Of a stretch of DNA of 64,000 bases, positions 22,350 to 33,722 are shown in pieces. The position numbers and the translations under genes are program-made. Under the pieces are notes generated by a model. The model had not been told where the DNA came from, ran no database searches, and saw only the letters and a program-made list of their open reading frames with translations. How positions within the stretch are numbered: the stretch's first letter is position 1; every line of letters starts with the position of its first letter. The DNA comes from Mesodorylaimus sp. YZB2_4 (taxonomy: Eukaryota > Nematoda > Enoplea > Dorylaimida > Dorylaimidae). The stretch lies in assembly GCA_030248295.1 (NCBI GenBank), contig JASANH010000863.1, positions 372,001 to 436,000 of the forward strand, read 5' to 3'.

Positions 22350-24442
22350 TTAGAGTAGCGTTTTGTTGATGTTGCTAAATCCAATTCCGACGCATGTGAG
22401 TAAAAGCTTCGAAGCCGTCTCGTATTCATCTTCCCCCTGCGATTTGTGGAATTTGTCAATTTTGAACGTGAGTCCGAAGAAATCGCGGATATGACGAAGA
22501 AAATGGACGCTGAAAAAGGCAAGGTTCGGGGTTGGAGATGCGAGATGTGCTGTACAGATTCATGTACCTGTACTGCGACAAAGGTCCAACGACGAGTTTT
22601 GAAACGTCCTGCGGCGTCAGAGTCATGAAATACAGAGCTAAGGCTTGGGCAGGCCCAGAGTCCACGCAGCCACCCTAAACAGGAAGATCCATCGTCATAA
22701 CTTCGGATTTGACGGAAAGGAACATACCAAGTGGATCTGTTGAAATAAGGCGTGAGCTGCTTGCTGACCAACTTCTTCGGGCGTCAAAGGATCGTCTTCA
22801 GCACCGCGCGGCTTACTGGTCGATTCGGCGCTATAAATCACGCCAGTTGTCGTTTCCGCTGTCAGCACGATACCGAAGCCAGGCGATCTGAAAGTAGGAA
22901 AGTGGGCATTTATCACAAAGAGCACTAATCGCAAGTGTCTGAGTTCGATTCCCATTCAAGGCAATATTTTTTTGATATCTTTCTCTACTTTTAACAAATA
23001 AATAAGGCGACTCAGGGGCAAATAAATTGCTGCTCTGGTCTGCTGGGGCAATCAGAAACTAAACCACTACACGGCGGTGCTTCGCGACACAACTGTAGTC
23101 AACTCGTCGCTGTAACGCGAACTCATAAGATGGCAGAAATGGTGTAAAGATCAGAAATACAATATCTAGTTAAAATATTGATAAGAAAATTAGAGCTGAA
23201 CTCAGTCAAAAACAATGATTGCTTACTGTCCACTGGCCACTCCTTTCGTATGATGAGTATAAATGTAGATATCGCTCAGAAACTGTCTCAGCGTTCCCTT
23301 AGCCGATTCCATGGTTCGACTTGCCAAAAGTGGCGATACTTTGCAGGCGAACGCCACGCCTCGAATCTTCTTCACTTTTCCCTGATCGGTCAATTGAATT
23401 GGTCTGATTTGCCGACATATCGGGGCTGTGAACTCGACTTCTGCTCCTCCGTCAGGTGCTAACCCACGTTTGATGACCTGAAACAGATTCAATCGATTTT
23501 TAAATGAGGATCAACCAAAAAGTATGCTTACTTTTATATCTAATCCTTCCGTATCCAAAATAAATCGATTCATAACCGAAATGAGACTGGACTTGATTGC
23601 ATCCACGGAAACGTCATCTCGACAATTGCTCACACCGAAAAATTTTGCAGATATTGGTTTCTTAGCGAATGGAGCTAAATAAACAACAGCTTCTAGATAA
23701 TAACTGATCGGACGACCGGTACCGCAATCCAGTTCAAATGAACCACCCGTCAGAAGACCCGGTCGGAAAAGAAGACGAGTTCCAGTTTCGTTGATTTCAA
23801 TCCGCGTGCCATTCGTGACAGAATCAAATAATTTCAGAAGGGTGAGTTCGTATTCTAAAAGAATTAGGATTTATATAATGTAATAAATATTTTGTGTTTT
23901 CCAAGAGACGAATTAAACGAAAATAGGCACTTTTTTGGAAAAGTCAAGTCACAATTGGAGCCAACGGAATAACAAGTATTGTCAGAGATCAAAAAAATTT
24001 GTAGCGAATTAAGATTTTCTAACTACTAGATATTTGTTGATTTTTACGTAACAAAATGCGAGGTATATTTTCTCATTTCCACGCTAGAGTGTTGTCTGGA
24101 AGTGTTGGGTGGGGGGGGGTTTTTTTTCCGGGTTGATCGAAACCCTACGTTCCGGCCCCGAAGGGTTTTTTTTTGAAGGGGTTCCGCCTGCTTTTTTTTT
24201 CGGTAAGTTAATTTTTTTTTTGATTTTTTCTTTGTTTTCCTTTCGCCCCCCCCCCCCGCTCCCCGAAAATGCACATGAACCAAGTCAGGTTTGATTCTTA
24301 CTGCACCTCGGATCCCTGGATCGTCGTCTTTATTTCGGATATTGACAATTCGAACTGGCCGACCCGAAATGGTCGATAAAATCAAACGCTGACGTAAAAA
24401 ATTGCTTCCTTCGTATTCTAGGTTTGTTGTAGATGCTGGCAT
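22350..24442 (-). CDS. RCL1: RNA 3'-terminal phosphate cyclase-like protein, 18S rRNA processing
   Basis: A nucleolar protein of the U3 processome; RCL1 binds Bms1 and supports cleavage at site A2 in pre-18S rRNA. It has the cyclase fold but family members lack cyclase activity. Exons are 24307-24442, 23532-23854, 23227-23477, 22728-22887, 22568-22674 and 22350-22509; all phases agree. Diagnostic strings are SNFLRQRLILSTISGRPVRI, RPGLLTGGSFELDCG, LAPDGGAEVEFTAP, IQLTDQGKVKKIRGVAF, SDIYIYTHHTKGV, SPGFGIVLTAETTTG, GGCVDSGPAQAL, PQDVSKLVVGPLSQY and the end LLTCVGIGFSNINKTLL. The RCL1-type HHTKGV and C-terminus separate it from true RTCA cyclases. The exon 1 donor (GTGCAG) is weak, but it restores homology (GIREYELTLL); the stronger GTAAG six bases downstream would break frame. 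Confidence 0.93.
24112..24258. repeat. G/T/C homopolymer-rich tract in RCL1 intron 1
   Basis: Consecutive poly-G, poly-T and poly-C runs (for example GGGGGGGGGG then TTTTTTTT at about 24112-24128, and 13 C at 24246-24258). This is simple sequence with no coding potential. Confidence 0.8.
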
Positions 24443-24776
24443 TTTGCCGTTTCCATCAAAAGGGGGGACAAACGAAAAGGAACGGAAATATTCCGTCGGA
24501 ATCTTTTATTGGGCGCTTCCCGCTTTTAGCAGACGAAATAAGAAAATGCATCAGTCGGGTACAAAACGCGGGAGATTTAAAACTCCTGTGTGTAAATAAG
24601 TTTTTGAAGTATCGGAATGCCGCTAAAACTGATAACAATTCGTTTTATTCACCACAAAAAACTTAAAATTAGCAAGGAATAAACTATTTACTGAATTTAT
24701 TTCCAAAATTTCACTACATTCTTCATTCTACGTATGATTTTATATCAGCTAAACTACGGTATTAAGTTTTGATTGA

Positions 24777-27700
24777 TCACAATTTTGATTCAAGGACAGA
24801 GAGAGCAGCAGACATCCAACGATAGCAGGCCATTGCTCCGGGGTCGGGTGCATGTAAGTGGGAGCTGGCCACGTAACTAGCTCGACCAGCACGAGCTTTC
24901 ATCGACGTGGTAGATTCCACGGCCGAACGAAGTGTCTGCAAAAATGGAGAAGCCGGTGGCTCTCATGTCACTCTAGCATCGGGTCCAATCTCGCATACCT
25001 CCTTGAAATCTTCGAGTTTCTTCTTGTCCACAGCTTCACGAGCCTGCAAGATTTTGCGGGCCTTTTCTGTCATGGCATGCAAAGTATCGACCTGCAAAGT
25101 CATTATTGATTATGCTTGCACCTGCGTCGACTGTCTGCTTACAATAGTCCTATCGCCAGGTTTCGCTCCACCATAGCGCATGACAGCCTCTGTGCCACTG
25201 ATTAAAGCATTGAGCCAGGAATAAGCGTCTGCATTTTTCGTCAGTGCGCTTGCAGCTGCCATGAAGAATAAGGAGTAGATCTGGAAGAAATTCAAAATTT
25301 TTAAGTCACGCGCTACATATTCGTTCATCAGTGCTTACTGCCCCTGAAGTGCCGCCAGTGTTTTGCTGCCATGTGGTTGCTATTTGCTGCAACAGAATGT
25401 GCGGATGGATTGTGTCGAAGGAAGGCATGGCTTTCATGATGGCTAAAATTAAAAACTTGGAGCTTAATCAAGGATCTGTGAAAAAAAAGGTAACTCTGCC
25501 GTCGATCGGGAAGATTTTCGGAAGCAATGCAAGCAAGTCACCGAGTACAGTAACTGGACTGATGTGTGTAATCCTCAATCCTGTCGGGTTATGGCGAGTG
25601 GAAGGTAAATATCGATCTCCCCTCGGGTTGCTGTTTCAGCCGCACGAGTAGTCGTCAGACGCGCCTTCCTCCAGTAGGAGGAATTTTTGGTCAGCCACAT
25701 TCTTTTCTAGGCCTGCCAGGCTCGGATAAATGCGTATCTCAAATTCTGGACGCTACTATTGTGCACAAATCTTGCAGTAGCTACCATCATCAGGGCCCGC
25801 TGATCGTGCCTCTCGACCACTGAGATTTTGGAGCCTGGTCAGACTTTGAATGCAGATGCATATCGATGACACAAATCCTGGCTCTTCTAAATTCGTTTCA
25901 AGCATACCTTCTGAACCACGTTTCATGGTGGCACCGCAATCACCATCGCCACATTTACTGTCCAAATCATCCAGCTCCTCAGCCTTCTGAATCAATGCTT
26001 CGCAAGATGCACGAATGGCCGACTCCAACAAAGTGGCAGTGTCTGAAAAATTCGCCTAAATTTGTGCGCTTGGAATGAAGTGCACTCCCTCACCTTTACT
26101 AACACTAGCTACGTCGCGGCTGTCGTTATCCACCACCCGAGTGTCCTGACTTTGAGCCGGGCGAATGACCATGTTAGGCGAATAAGCGCACGTATGATCT
26201 GAGTAATTCTGGCGCCAGGCACTGGAAGGCCACGATAAGGATTCGACGTCGGAGTCTACAGCAAAGCCAGAAATACAGTATGTATTGTTTATTTACTGAA
26301 AGGTCCCCTTCGATTACGTCCCCCTCTGGACCCTTTTCTTGAAGGAAAGGCCCCTCGAATATGCTACCAGGGGGGTTTCAGTTGAAACATAGGCCCAGGT
26401 CTTGGCTCAGGCTCGACTGGCAATCGATACTCTGCACAGAGCCGGCAGCTGGGTCACGTTTCAGCCATGAACTGGGTCGAAAGATTTTCTTGGCTGCCCT
26501 AGGTTTTTGGCTTGGTGCAAAACTCCACTGGTCACTCCCTCCAGTAATACGGACCCAGTCGTATTACTGATGTACGGTGTGGTTTCGCTTTGTGAGGCTG
26601 AATTGATCATTAAAGTAGCTGACTCTGGTCTGATTGTGATACCCTACTTAAGCAATCCAGCAAATTTATTCAGGATTTAGTTTGGTGGCTTTCAAACACT
26701 GCTCAACTCCAATCTCCCCAAGTCCCACTTGAGTGTGTCCCTGGCCACCAAATTTAAATTTCATTCTCCTGGACACTTTTGAGTATGCCCGAGTAGTACC
26801 TAAATGTTCAATCCATTTCGGATCCACCAATTTGAGCACGCTTATCGATACTCCACGCATTTCCAGCGAGGTCATCAATGGCCCACTGAAGCATCGACGA
26901 ACTTTTACTTTTTTTGCCGCTAAAAAGGAAAGTGACCATAATTCTGGAAAATTACACAAATGGCTTTTCCAGTACCCAGCCATTCTAGAGCTTCCTTTGC
27001 CAGAATGTTCATTTCAATTTGAGACATACCGCCGAGGTTATTCAGCAATACGACCAACTCTTCCCCTGAAATGGGCGCACATGATAAAAATAAAAATAGG
27101 CGCATAATGTAGTCTACACTCGACTGTATAGTCCCCCCCCCCTGTGGTCATTAGCCTTCCGAATCTCAAATCCCCAGGGGAATTACTATTTCAAATGGGT
27201 CTGACTTGTGCGACAAGGAAATTATTCGGAGGGAACGAATTTCGGTGTCGAAGTGGTCCAAAATAAGTGACAATCAGCGTGGGCACATGGAATCTACTAA
27301 AGGAGCATAGTTTCCTCCCTTCTCTACCCTCTTCTCCATCCGAAGTGACACAACAGAATGTCCACCGGCCAAGTCATAGCATGCACTCTAGCAGTACATG
27401 CATAGGCACTGTACCCTACACTGCAACGGAAACTATTTGAGGGAGATCATTACCGAATGGACTCCAGGAGGGAAACTGAATGAGTATTTACGGAGGATAT
27501 AGGCTGCCATCTCCACAGGTGTCTCCTCATCCTAGCACGCCTACCTTCACCCAAGCCGAAAGATGTGGCCGAGTTGGGGTCAGTCATATGCTTCAACATT
27601 CTGTCGACAACTTGAGAGGCCGTTACTGTCTTCATTCGAGCCACACCAGGCTCTCCATGGACGCCAAGTCCCAACTCCATTTCGTCCTGAGGCAATGAAA

Positions 27701-29440
27701 AAATAGGTCCGTGGCCAGGAAGGGAACACGATGACAAGCTAACACCAATGGTTCCTACAAAAATAACAGTGTTTCGAAGCAAGTATGAGCAAGGGGGTAG
27801 GTGGGGTGACCCCCCCCCCCCCCCCCCCGTTAGGCCAGTCAAGACACTGAACCCTTCCTCTCAAACCCCCCCCCCCCCCACCTCAGGGTCCAGCAGGAAG
27901 AAAGAAAAGGAAGCGAAAGCGATCAAATTGTATCTGGGCTGGACCAAGTCCTGGCCTCGTAACTTCATCTGGCCTCTAAGCACAGGCCTATTGTCCGGCG
28001 AACATACATTACTGTACGTAAACAGTCATACAACTCGCTCACTCGACTCGACCCGAACCTAACCTGGCCTGACCTATCTTACACGCGATCAGATCAGACT
28101 TATGCGATCTGATCTGATCTGATCTCTACTCCGCTTCCCCCTCCAAAACCCCCACCCCCACCCCCACCTAACCCAGCCGCCCTTGCCCATACTACTATCG
28201 AAGAGGCGGGGAAACAAGTAGCAAAGAACTTACGCATGGAATCAACAACATCCTGAGCTAGTTTGGTGACTTCGTCCAATTTCATTCCTAACTCGGCAGC
28301 CCCAGACGCGATCTAAAATCATTTCCTTCAGAAATTCCAAGAAATAAATCTGCTCTGACCTCTTTTAGAGTTGTTTCCTTTTAACAGCGCGGCGATTCGT
28401 CTCGCACCCTGTGTCTACATTACTGATGAGGTGGTACCCCAACTCACCTTCAATACCATAATACCGCCAGCCAACCCGCGTCGTCCAGCCGATCGATCTC
28501 GCAGATCAGTCAAAGCACAATCGTCATGCACGTAAATAGTGTTCACAGGGCACGTATTTTTCTGACTTTTGAACTTTTCGACAGCAATTGCAAAGTTCAG
28601 CCGATCACCAGTATAATTAAACACGCAGACCAAAACACCAGCTGCAAAATGATTGTGATCACAAAGAAAACGCATCGGCAGCCTGGCTTACCTGGACGAC
28701 GACACATATTCAAGGCGATGCCTATTTGATTCGGATTCGGTGAAGTAAACACATCGCCACAAATGGCTGCCGACAGAAATCCGCGCCCGACATAACCTAG
28801 GATAGATATAAGATTCGGAAGTCGGTTTTATAAATTTGACAGGTGCTTGTTTCTGTGAATTCTCTGCGAAATGATGGTTTTCTTTTAAAATTTTGATTGC
28901 TGAATGCCATGCACCGTTATTTTGAAAATGGGGCACTTTTGCTGTTTGCTCCCCAATATGGGTTAGCTTAGGCTGGTATTAGGCTTAGGCTTAGTCTGGT
29001 ATAAAACTTAAGCTTAGGCTAATATCAGGCTTCAGCCAGCCTTATACTAGCCTTTGCCTGGGGAGCAAACAGCAAAAGTGCCGAAAAATGCATTTTGCAT
29101 TGCTTTCGAATAAGACGATGAAGATCGACTAGATTAATGCCTACCTGCGAAGGCGGGCTCGTGCCCTGATCCACCACCGCAGATAACCGCTACCTTCCCA
29201 GATTCGCATTGGCCCACAATATCCGACCGAACGACAACGCGCGAATTCTGAAAATTCAAAATTTGTCTGTTTTCCATAAAATATTTTTTGCAGCCTCGCA
29301 ATTGAGTTGGATGGATTGACAACAGGTGCAAATCAAGTACTATCTACCTCGACTAGTCGTAGATTAGGACTGATTGAGAGCAAACCTCGAATGCTGTCAT
29401 CCACACAATATTCGACGGAATTTATCAATTTCTGCGACAT
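24777..29440 (-). CDS. TKFC: Dihydroxyacetone kinase (triokinase/FMN cyclase)
   Basis: A cytosolic enzyme that phosphorylates dihydroxyacetone and glyceraldehyde with ATP; animal homologs also release cyclic FMN from FAD. The 14 exons run 29348-29440, 29145-29247, 28692-28796, 28448-28641, 28234-28312, 27545-27754, 26976-27065, 26800-26919, 26094-26255, 25908-26042, 25339-25442, 25143-25280, 24999-25091 and 24777-24935. They sum to 1785 nt, 594 residues, in frame. The K domain has CGGGSGHEPAFAGYVGRG, ICGDVFTSPN, VFNYTGDRLNFAIA, AGRRGLAGG and EMELGLGVHGEPGV (substrate His in HGEPG). The L domain has SKCGDGDCGATMKRG (metal/ATP site), NTGGTSGAIYSLFFMAAA, ARAGRASYV and PDPGAMA. It is about the length of the human enzyme (575). 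Introns carry several repeats, including a MITE and poly-C runs. Confidence 0.94.
25575..25670 (+). repeat. Dispersed repeat family B, partial copy
   Basis: Contains GTTATGGCGAGTGGAAG, ATCTCCCCTCGGG and GTTTCAGCCGCACGAGTAGTCG, resembling parts of 32105-32290. It lies in a DAK intron. Confidence 0.5.
27811..27879. repeat. Two poly-C runs in a DAK intron
   Basis: About 18 C at 27811-27828 and 13 C at 27867-27879, followed near 28140-28168 by a CCCCCA-rich stretch. These are simple repeats of the kind that can form i-motif/G-quadruplex structures on opposite strands. Confidence 0.85.
28086..28127. repeat. GATCTGATC imperfect palindrome
   Basis: GATCAGATCAG is followed, after a short spacer, by GATCTGATCTGATCTGATC; the arms are inverted copies of a GATCT-type short repeat. 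It lies in the DAK intron between exons 5 and 6. Confidence 0.7.
28932..29082. mobile_element. 151-bp MITE with perfect 24-bp TIRs and TTAGGC-rich core
   Basis: The inverted arms at 28932-28955 and 29059-29082 are perfect (the left begins GGCACTTTTGCTGTTTGCTC). The centre is made of TTAGGCTTAGGCTTAG and degenerate units such as TTAGGCTGGTAT and TTAAGCTTAGGC. TTAGGC is the usual nematode telomere repeat. It sits inside the DAK intron between exons 2 and 3. A clean target duplication is not obvious. Confidence 0.8.
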
Positions 29441-29934
29441 TCTTCAGTGAAGCAGCGAAGGTGCAGCGTTTGCATACTTCCAAGGAGCAGTGGTAAGTTT
29501 CGCTTCTGTTTATTTTCTTCGCTTGATAAACTTGCCCGGACAACTTGTTTGCCAGTAGCGCGAGCTGGCAGTGAGACAGCAGCAGCAGATCCAGGCATGC
29601 TGCGGATCAGCCAGTCCCCTTTGCTGCGAGGAGTGCAAGAGGAGACTCTTGCTTACAGCAACGTGTCACGGTAGTGCTTTTGGAAAAGCCGCTGGTCCAT
29701 GTTTGCGCAAACTATTGTTGGAGAGTGTGCCGGACTCTCTTTAATCAAATGCAAAGGGTATTTATGTTAGCCCTGAAGAAAAGCTTACAAATCACATTAT
29801 TGACGCTGATTGGAAACGACTTTGAAAGGCAGTATTTTTGAACAATCATAACGCATCATCTTTTTTCGAGAGGCCGCTCCCCATGGTAAACACATTCATT
29901 CATGCACTACGTTCATTACACTACTGTATAGAGG

Positions 29935-30085
29935 GGTTGGAGGAAAATTGCAATTGTAGTTGTTTGCCAGCGGTTATTGCAAACACCATTGGCTAGAATT
30001 TCGGATCGGATACTTCAGATAGGATGACCCGATCCGAATTTCCGCATGCTGATTTTTTGATCGGATCGGATATCCGACCGTGACT
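29935..30085 (+). repeat. Dispersed repeat family C
   Basis: GCAATTGTAGTTGTTTGCCAG, GCAAACACCATTGGC and TAGAATTTCGGATCGGAT match, with changes, 56089-56180 (GCAATAGTAGTTTTTTGCCA, GCAAACACCATCAGA, TAGAATTTCGTATCGGAT). Part of it is also found near 4285-4310. The copies are diverged and encode nothing. Confidence 0.65.
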
Positions 30086-30314
30086 TACAAAGTTGGTATG
30101 GACGTCTGATCGTGAGTTCTTAGATATGCACATCAATCTGACTTGCACGCAGGCCCCTGATGAAAAGTCGTCTCACAAAGACAAAACAGCATGTTGCTCA
30201 GAATAAAAGTGAAAGAGAGAAAGTGTGCATCTGTCATACTTGTTTTTTTCTTGGGTGGGAGTCACCCATGGACCTGACACTGAACTTAAGGGCCTATAAA
30301 TTGCAACCTCACTC

Positions 30315-30500
30315 CCTGGCGGGCCATGGCAGGGAAGAGAATAATCTCCCCTGGAAGGTTGACACCTCTTGGGTTGATGCTTGATGTTTCCGCGAGTATA
30401 GTGGTCGCAAGACTTGCCTGCTCCAGTTCGTAGGTTTCGTCCCACCGGCCACATTTTCTCCTTCGCCTGCCAGGCATGGTTGCAAAATGAAGGGGCTTCC
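30315..30500 (+). repeat. Dispersed repeat family B copy
   Basis: Shared blocks with 32105-32290 include TAATCTCCCCTGG, TGATGTTTCCGC, AGTATAGTGGTCGCAAGACTTGCCT and TTCGCCTGCCAGGCATGGT. The family resembles a SINE body, but no clear A/B boxes were found. Confidence 0.65.
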
Positions 30501-31029
30501 ACAATTTCGGTTTGCCATATGCGCAATGAACCCATGAATGGGATTCATTACATCCTCCTCACTCTGTGCTTTCACCTCTGGTGGTGTATAATAAAAGATT
30601 GTTTGGCCCTTTGCAGACAGCCTTTGAAGTAACCATTTTAAGAAAACAAATCGGCCCTGCGGCGTGTTGTACATGGTACAGTTCGTGCAGCAGCAAGGTG
30701 ATGGCCGCTAGAAGGTACAGTACAGAACTGATGGGCGAACTGACTCGTGAATTCAAGCTGTAAGTCGGAAGATGAAGTTTGAGCGCACAGTATGTACCTC
30801 GCACAGTAAGAAGATGCAAATGACTGACTCACTGTGAGATCACAGAATACTCTGTCACCGATTGCTGGTGCGGTGGAAGTCGGTTCGGTTTGTCGCCGAC
30901 GTAAGCAGAATTTGAGTTTTTACTGTGCTTTATTTCAAGGCTTTATTCAAGGGGCACAGTTGAATGCAGTGCCGCCCCAGTTCCCCGCGGGACTTCCAAC
31001 CCATTTTGCCTATAGCCGGCCAGCAGTCA

Positions 31030-31355
31030 TGTTATGATAAGCGAGGGCGTGAGGTGACCAGCTCTCACGGCAGCTTCCCTCTGTGTGTCTCGACTAGGAG
31101 CACCTCCACACGAGGGCATCCTGTGCCAGCAGCACCAGGGGTCCAGGATGATGCTGGGCGAGAAGGACCTTCCTGACTGGTGTTCGAGGACCAGTTTCCT
31201 AATTCTCTACTCGTTCGGCGTCCGCCATGACGGTACCGGGTGAGCGGGCTTACTAAACTGCCGTCCTCAGCCAGGGCCCCCGGCCTCCCGGTCAGGGTTG
31301 CTGGCCCAAGCAATGCGGGACCAACGCCTTAACCAAGTCAGCCACCGCGGCTCCT
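31030..31355 (-). mobile_element. tRNA-headed SINE, family A
   Basis: Read on the minus strand it starts GCCGCGGTGGCTGACTTGG, followed by TTAAGGCGTTGGTCC, a tRNA-like A-box region. It then follows the 8037-8415 copy closely to its end, with an internal difference around the middle. It lies in intergenic DNA upstream of the six-hairpin gene. Confidence 0.75.
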
Positions 31356-31712
31356 CGAATGTAGAGGTGACAATGGGGCCGAATGCTTCCCGTTAGGCCC
31401 ACCTTTAAGCTCTCAACTTTACACTCCTTCCAGCCAAGACGATCTCGTGGAGCTCCGTTTCTGGTTGGCAGCAGTTTCGTTTCTTCGCCCTGCACTTCAG
31501 CAGACAACTCAAATTGCCGCTTTCGATCGTGCACAATTGGAATGAGTCTGCAGCCTTCGGGGAAAATCTAGCGCCGCTGCTTGGAGACATGCTTCTTGAC
31601 TAAACAGGCCAGCATGTTGATGTTGATGGTTTCGTTGTCTGTGTTCGTATTTGATGCGCTGTCTTGAACTTCCATGCTAAATGCTGCGATTTTTTATATG
31701 TTTCTGAGCGCA

Positions 31713-33402
31713 ATGGCCGATAAAAAGGTAAAGCAATCGCTCCTAACTTTAAAGCAACAAAATTTCAAAAATCCAATTTTATTCTAGGTAATTGTAAGTC
31801 GTTTCATCGAAGTGACGAACAAAGTTTACGGTGAGTACGTACCGAATGGTTGGCGACCTAAACCATTTCAAGACAACAAATCGCGTTATTTATGGACGGA
31901 TGCGTACGGTGTGGTCAATTATTTGACTTTGTACGTCGAGACGAAAGAGAAGCATTATTTGGAACAAGCAGAGACCTTGGTCAATGTCGTGCACGATGTA
32001 CTGGGCAAAACTCGAGATGGAAAACGACGATTGGATGGAGCGAGCGACCAGCATCCAACCATTGGAGGACTGAGGTGAGTGGAAAATGGATGGCTTGTGT
32101 GAACCTAGTGCCCGGTGGTAGGCCATAGCGAGTGGCAGAGAGTAATCTCCCCTGGCTGGGAGATTGATTACTCAGGATGCTGATGTTTCAGCCGCAGGTA
32201 TAGTCTCGCAAGACTTGCCTACAGTCTGAGTTTCTGTCCCCTAGGCCGCACTGTCTTCCGCGCCTGCCATGGTCGTAAGCGCACCCCTGCCAGCGCACCC
32301 AGACGGCGGGAGATAGTCGAGATCAACTCCGACTGGAGGTAGGCAAGTCTCGCGACTATACCTGCCCTAGAAACATCAACCGAAGAGGTTGACGTCCCAG
32401 CCAGGGGAGCGTATCGATTACTCCCAATCGCCAGGGGTGCTGGCTGCCAGTTGGTGTCCTTTATACTGAATTCTAGCAAATCGCAAATCACTATAATATG
32501 GCGGCTGGTGACAGACCGCTACAGCTTTGACTAAATTACTTGGAAAAGCAAAGTTTCTGATCGACTAACTGAAACCGTCTCTTCACATTCCTTCTTTTGG
32601 TAATCGCGAGCTGATGTTGCAAGATATCGGCCTTTCAGGATCGGCAAACCGCACGATGAAGGCGGTGGTATGGACCAAGACGGTCAGTACTACCACTACC
32701 TAACCAAGTGGATGTTCGCTTTGAATCGTATGACTGTGGTTACGGGCAAACCATTCTATAACGTATGGGCCATGGAATTAGCCAAAACAGCGCATAAGGG
32801 TTTCGTCAATAATGGGCGAATGTGTTGGAAAATGTCCATCGATTTGAAGAAACCACTGACGTCATCTGAAGGCGGTCTTGATCCTTACGATGGACTGACC
32901 ATGTACAAGGTTCTCGAGGTAAGAAGACAGGAAGTGGTTTTTTTCTGTTTTGAAGCGCTGAAAATTGTAATTTCAGGCCACTGGTGGCGGTCCATCATTA
33001 TCTCATGAAATCTCGGACATGCAAGCCATGGTCAATCATCGAATGGATCGATATCGAACTTCTGATCCGTTGGATGCCGGCGAGGCTTTATGGCTTGCGC
33101 ACTTTTCCCCCAACGAAACGTATTCGAAGAAATTATTCGAACGCGCTTCAAAATGTGTCGACGAACTGTGGAAATCTGGTGAATTTTCGGGCCATTCGCG
33201 TGCTCGATTGGCGTTTCGCGAATTCGGCACGACTATTGGTGTTCAAATGCATCCGTCCTTGACATCGATTTGGACGAATCGTGTGAATCAATTACACGAA
33301 TTTTGGGCTGGGCATTTGTACAGTAGGGATAACGATATTACGCCAGTCATGTACTGCACATCCCTGCTTCCTACTTTGTTCCACGCTTCGTTCGTGGGCT
33401 GA
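31713..33402 (+). CDS. Six-hairpin glycosidase-like protein
   Basis: Exons are 31713-31727 (MADKK), 31788-32074, 32639-32918 and 32977-33402. They join in frame to about 335 residues. The Trp/Tyr-rich helical repeats (SRYLWTDAYGVVNYLTLY, GGGMDQDGQYYHYLTKWMFA, GEALWLAHFSPNETY, MHPSLTSIWTNRVNQLHEFW) are typical of (alpha/alpha)6-barrel sugar-binding proteins. I do not recognise a named enzyme. Acidic residues in DQDGQYYHYLTKW and the conserved-looking GGLDPYDGLTMY could line an active site. No signal peptide is seen, so it is probably cytosolic. The second intron holds an inverted pair of family B repeats, and a reversed partial copy of the last exon lies just downstream. Function is open. Confidence 0.75.
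32105..32470. repeat. Inverted pair of family B repeats in an intron
   Basis: A forward copy (about 32105-32290) and a reverse partial copy (about 32330-32470) face each other. GCAAGACTTGCCTAC forward is answered by GGTAGGCAAGTCTCGCGAC in reverse. Both lie within the second intron of the six-hairpin gene, so the pre-mRNA could fold into a long hairpin. Confidence 0.65.
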
Positions 33403-33513
33403 AGTTAGTTTGTGTGGAATAGTGCTGTAGTAGTCGAAGATGTCAAGAGTTATGTGCCTGTTTGTGCTGATTGTGAGTAAAGGGTTCTAAGGCTGTTAGT
33501 TTCTCCTGAGCTG

Positions 33514-33578
33514 AGCCCAAAATTCGTGTAATTGATTCACACGATCCGTCCAAATCGATGTCAAGGACGGATACATTT
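33514..33578 (-). repeat. Inverted partial copy of upstream coding sequence
   Basis: These 65 bases are the reverse complement of 33245-33309, in the last exon of the six-hairpin gene, with about two mismatches. The copy lies about 110 bp after the stop codon, probably in the 3' UTR or just beyond. Confidence 0.85.
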
Positions 33579-33722
33579 GTAGCTGCAAGACCTTCAGTTC
33601 AATTATTTAAATGCAAATTTCCAAGGATTCCGAATCGATAATTTATTTGCCGACGTAATTATCAGCCTACAAATTAATAAACACGGGATTCAAAAAACGT
33701 TTGAGATATTTTTAAACAAAAT

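Larger units (their letters stand above)
29441..31712. other. Divergent intergenic region with repeats
   Basis: This 2.3-kb stretch lies between two genes transcribed away from each other. It holds a dispersed repeat at about 29935-30085, a family B repeat at 30315-30500 and a SINE at 31030-31355. The last ~350 bp before 31713 should include the promoter of the downstream gene. No gene is seen. Confidence 0.5.

Noticed and set aside
24302..24307. Strong GTAAG donor for RCL1 exon 1 at 24301
   Set aside because: Using it breaks the frame into exon 2; the weaker GTGCAG six bases upstream joins GIR to EYELTLLKLF in agreement with the family.
25455..25560. Extra DAK exon reading VTVLGDLLALLPKIFPIDGR on the minus strand
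   Set aside because: It looks coding, but exon 10 joins directly to 25442 (GSE-AIMKAM) in phase and in agreement with homologs; including it would insert residues with no family counterpart and needs a poor donor.
31890..32128. Frames on both strands over exon 2 of the six-hairpin gene
   Set aside because: Shadows of the real exon, which is fixed by its splice sites and by continuation into exons 3 and 4.
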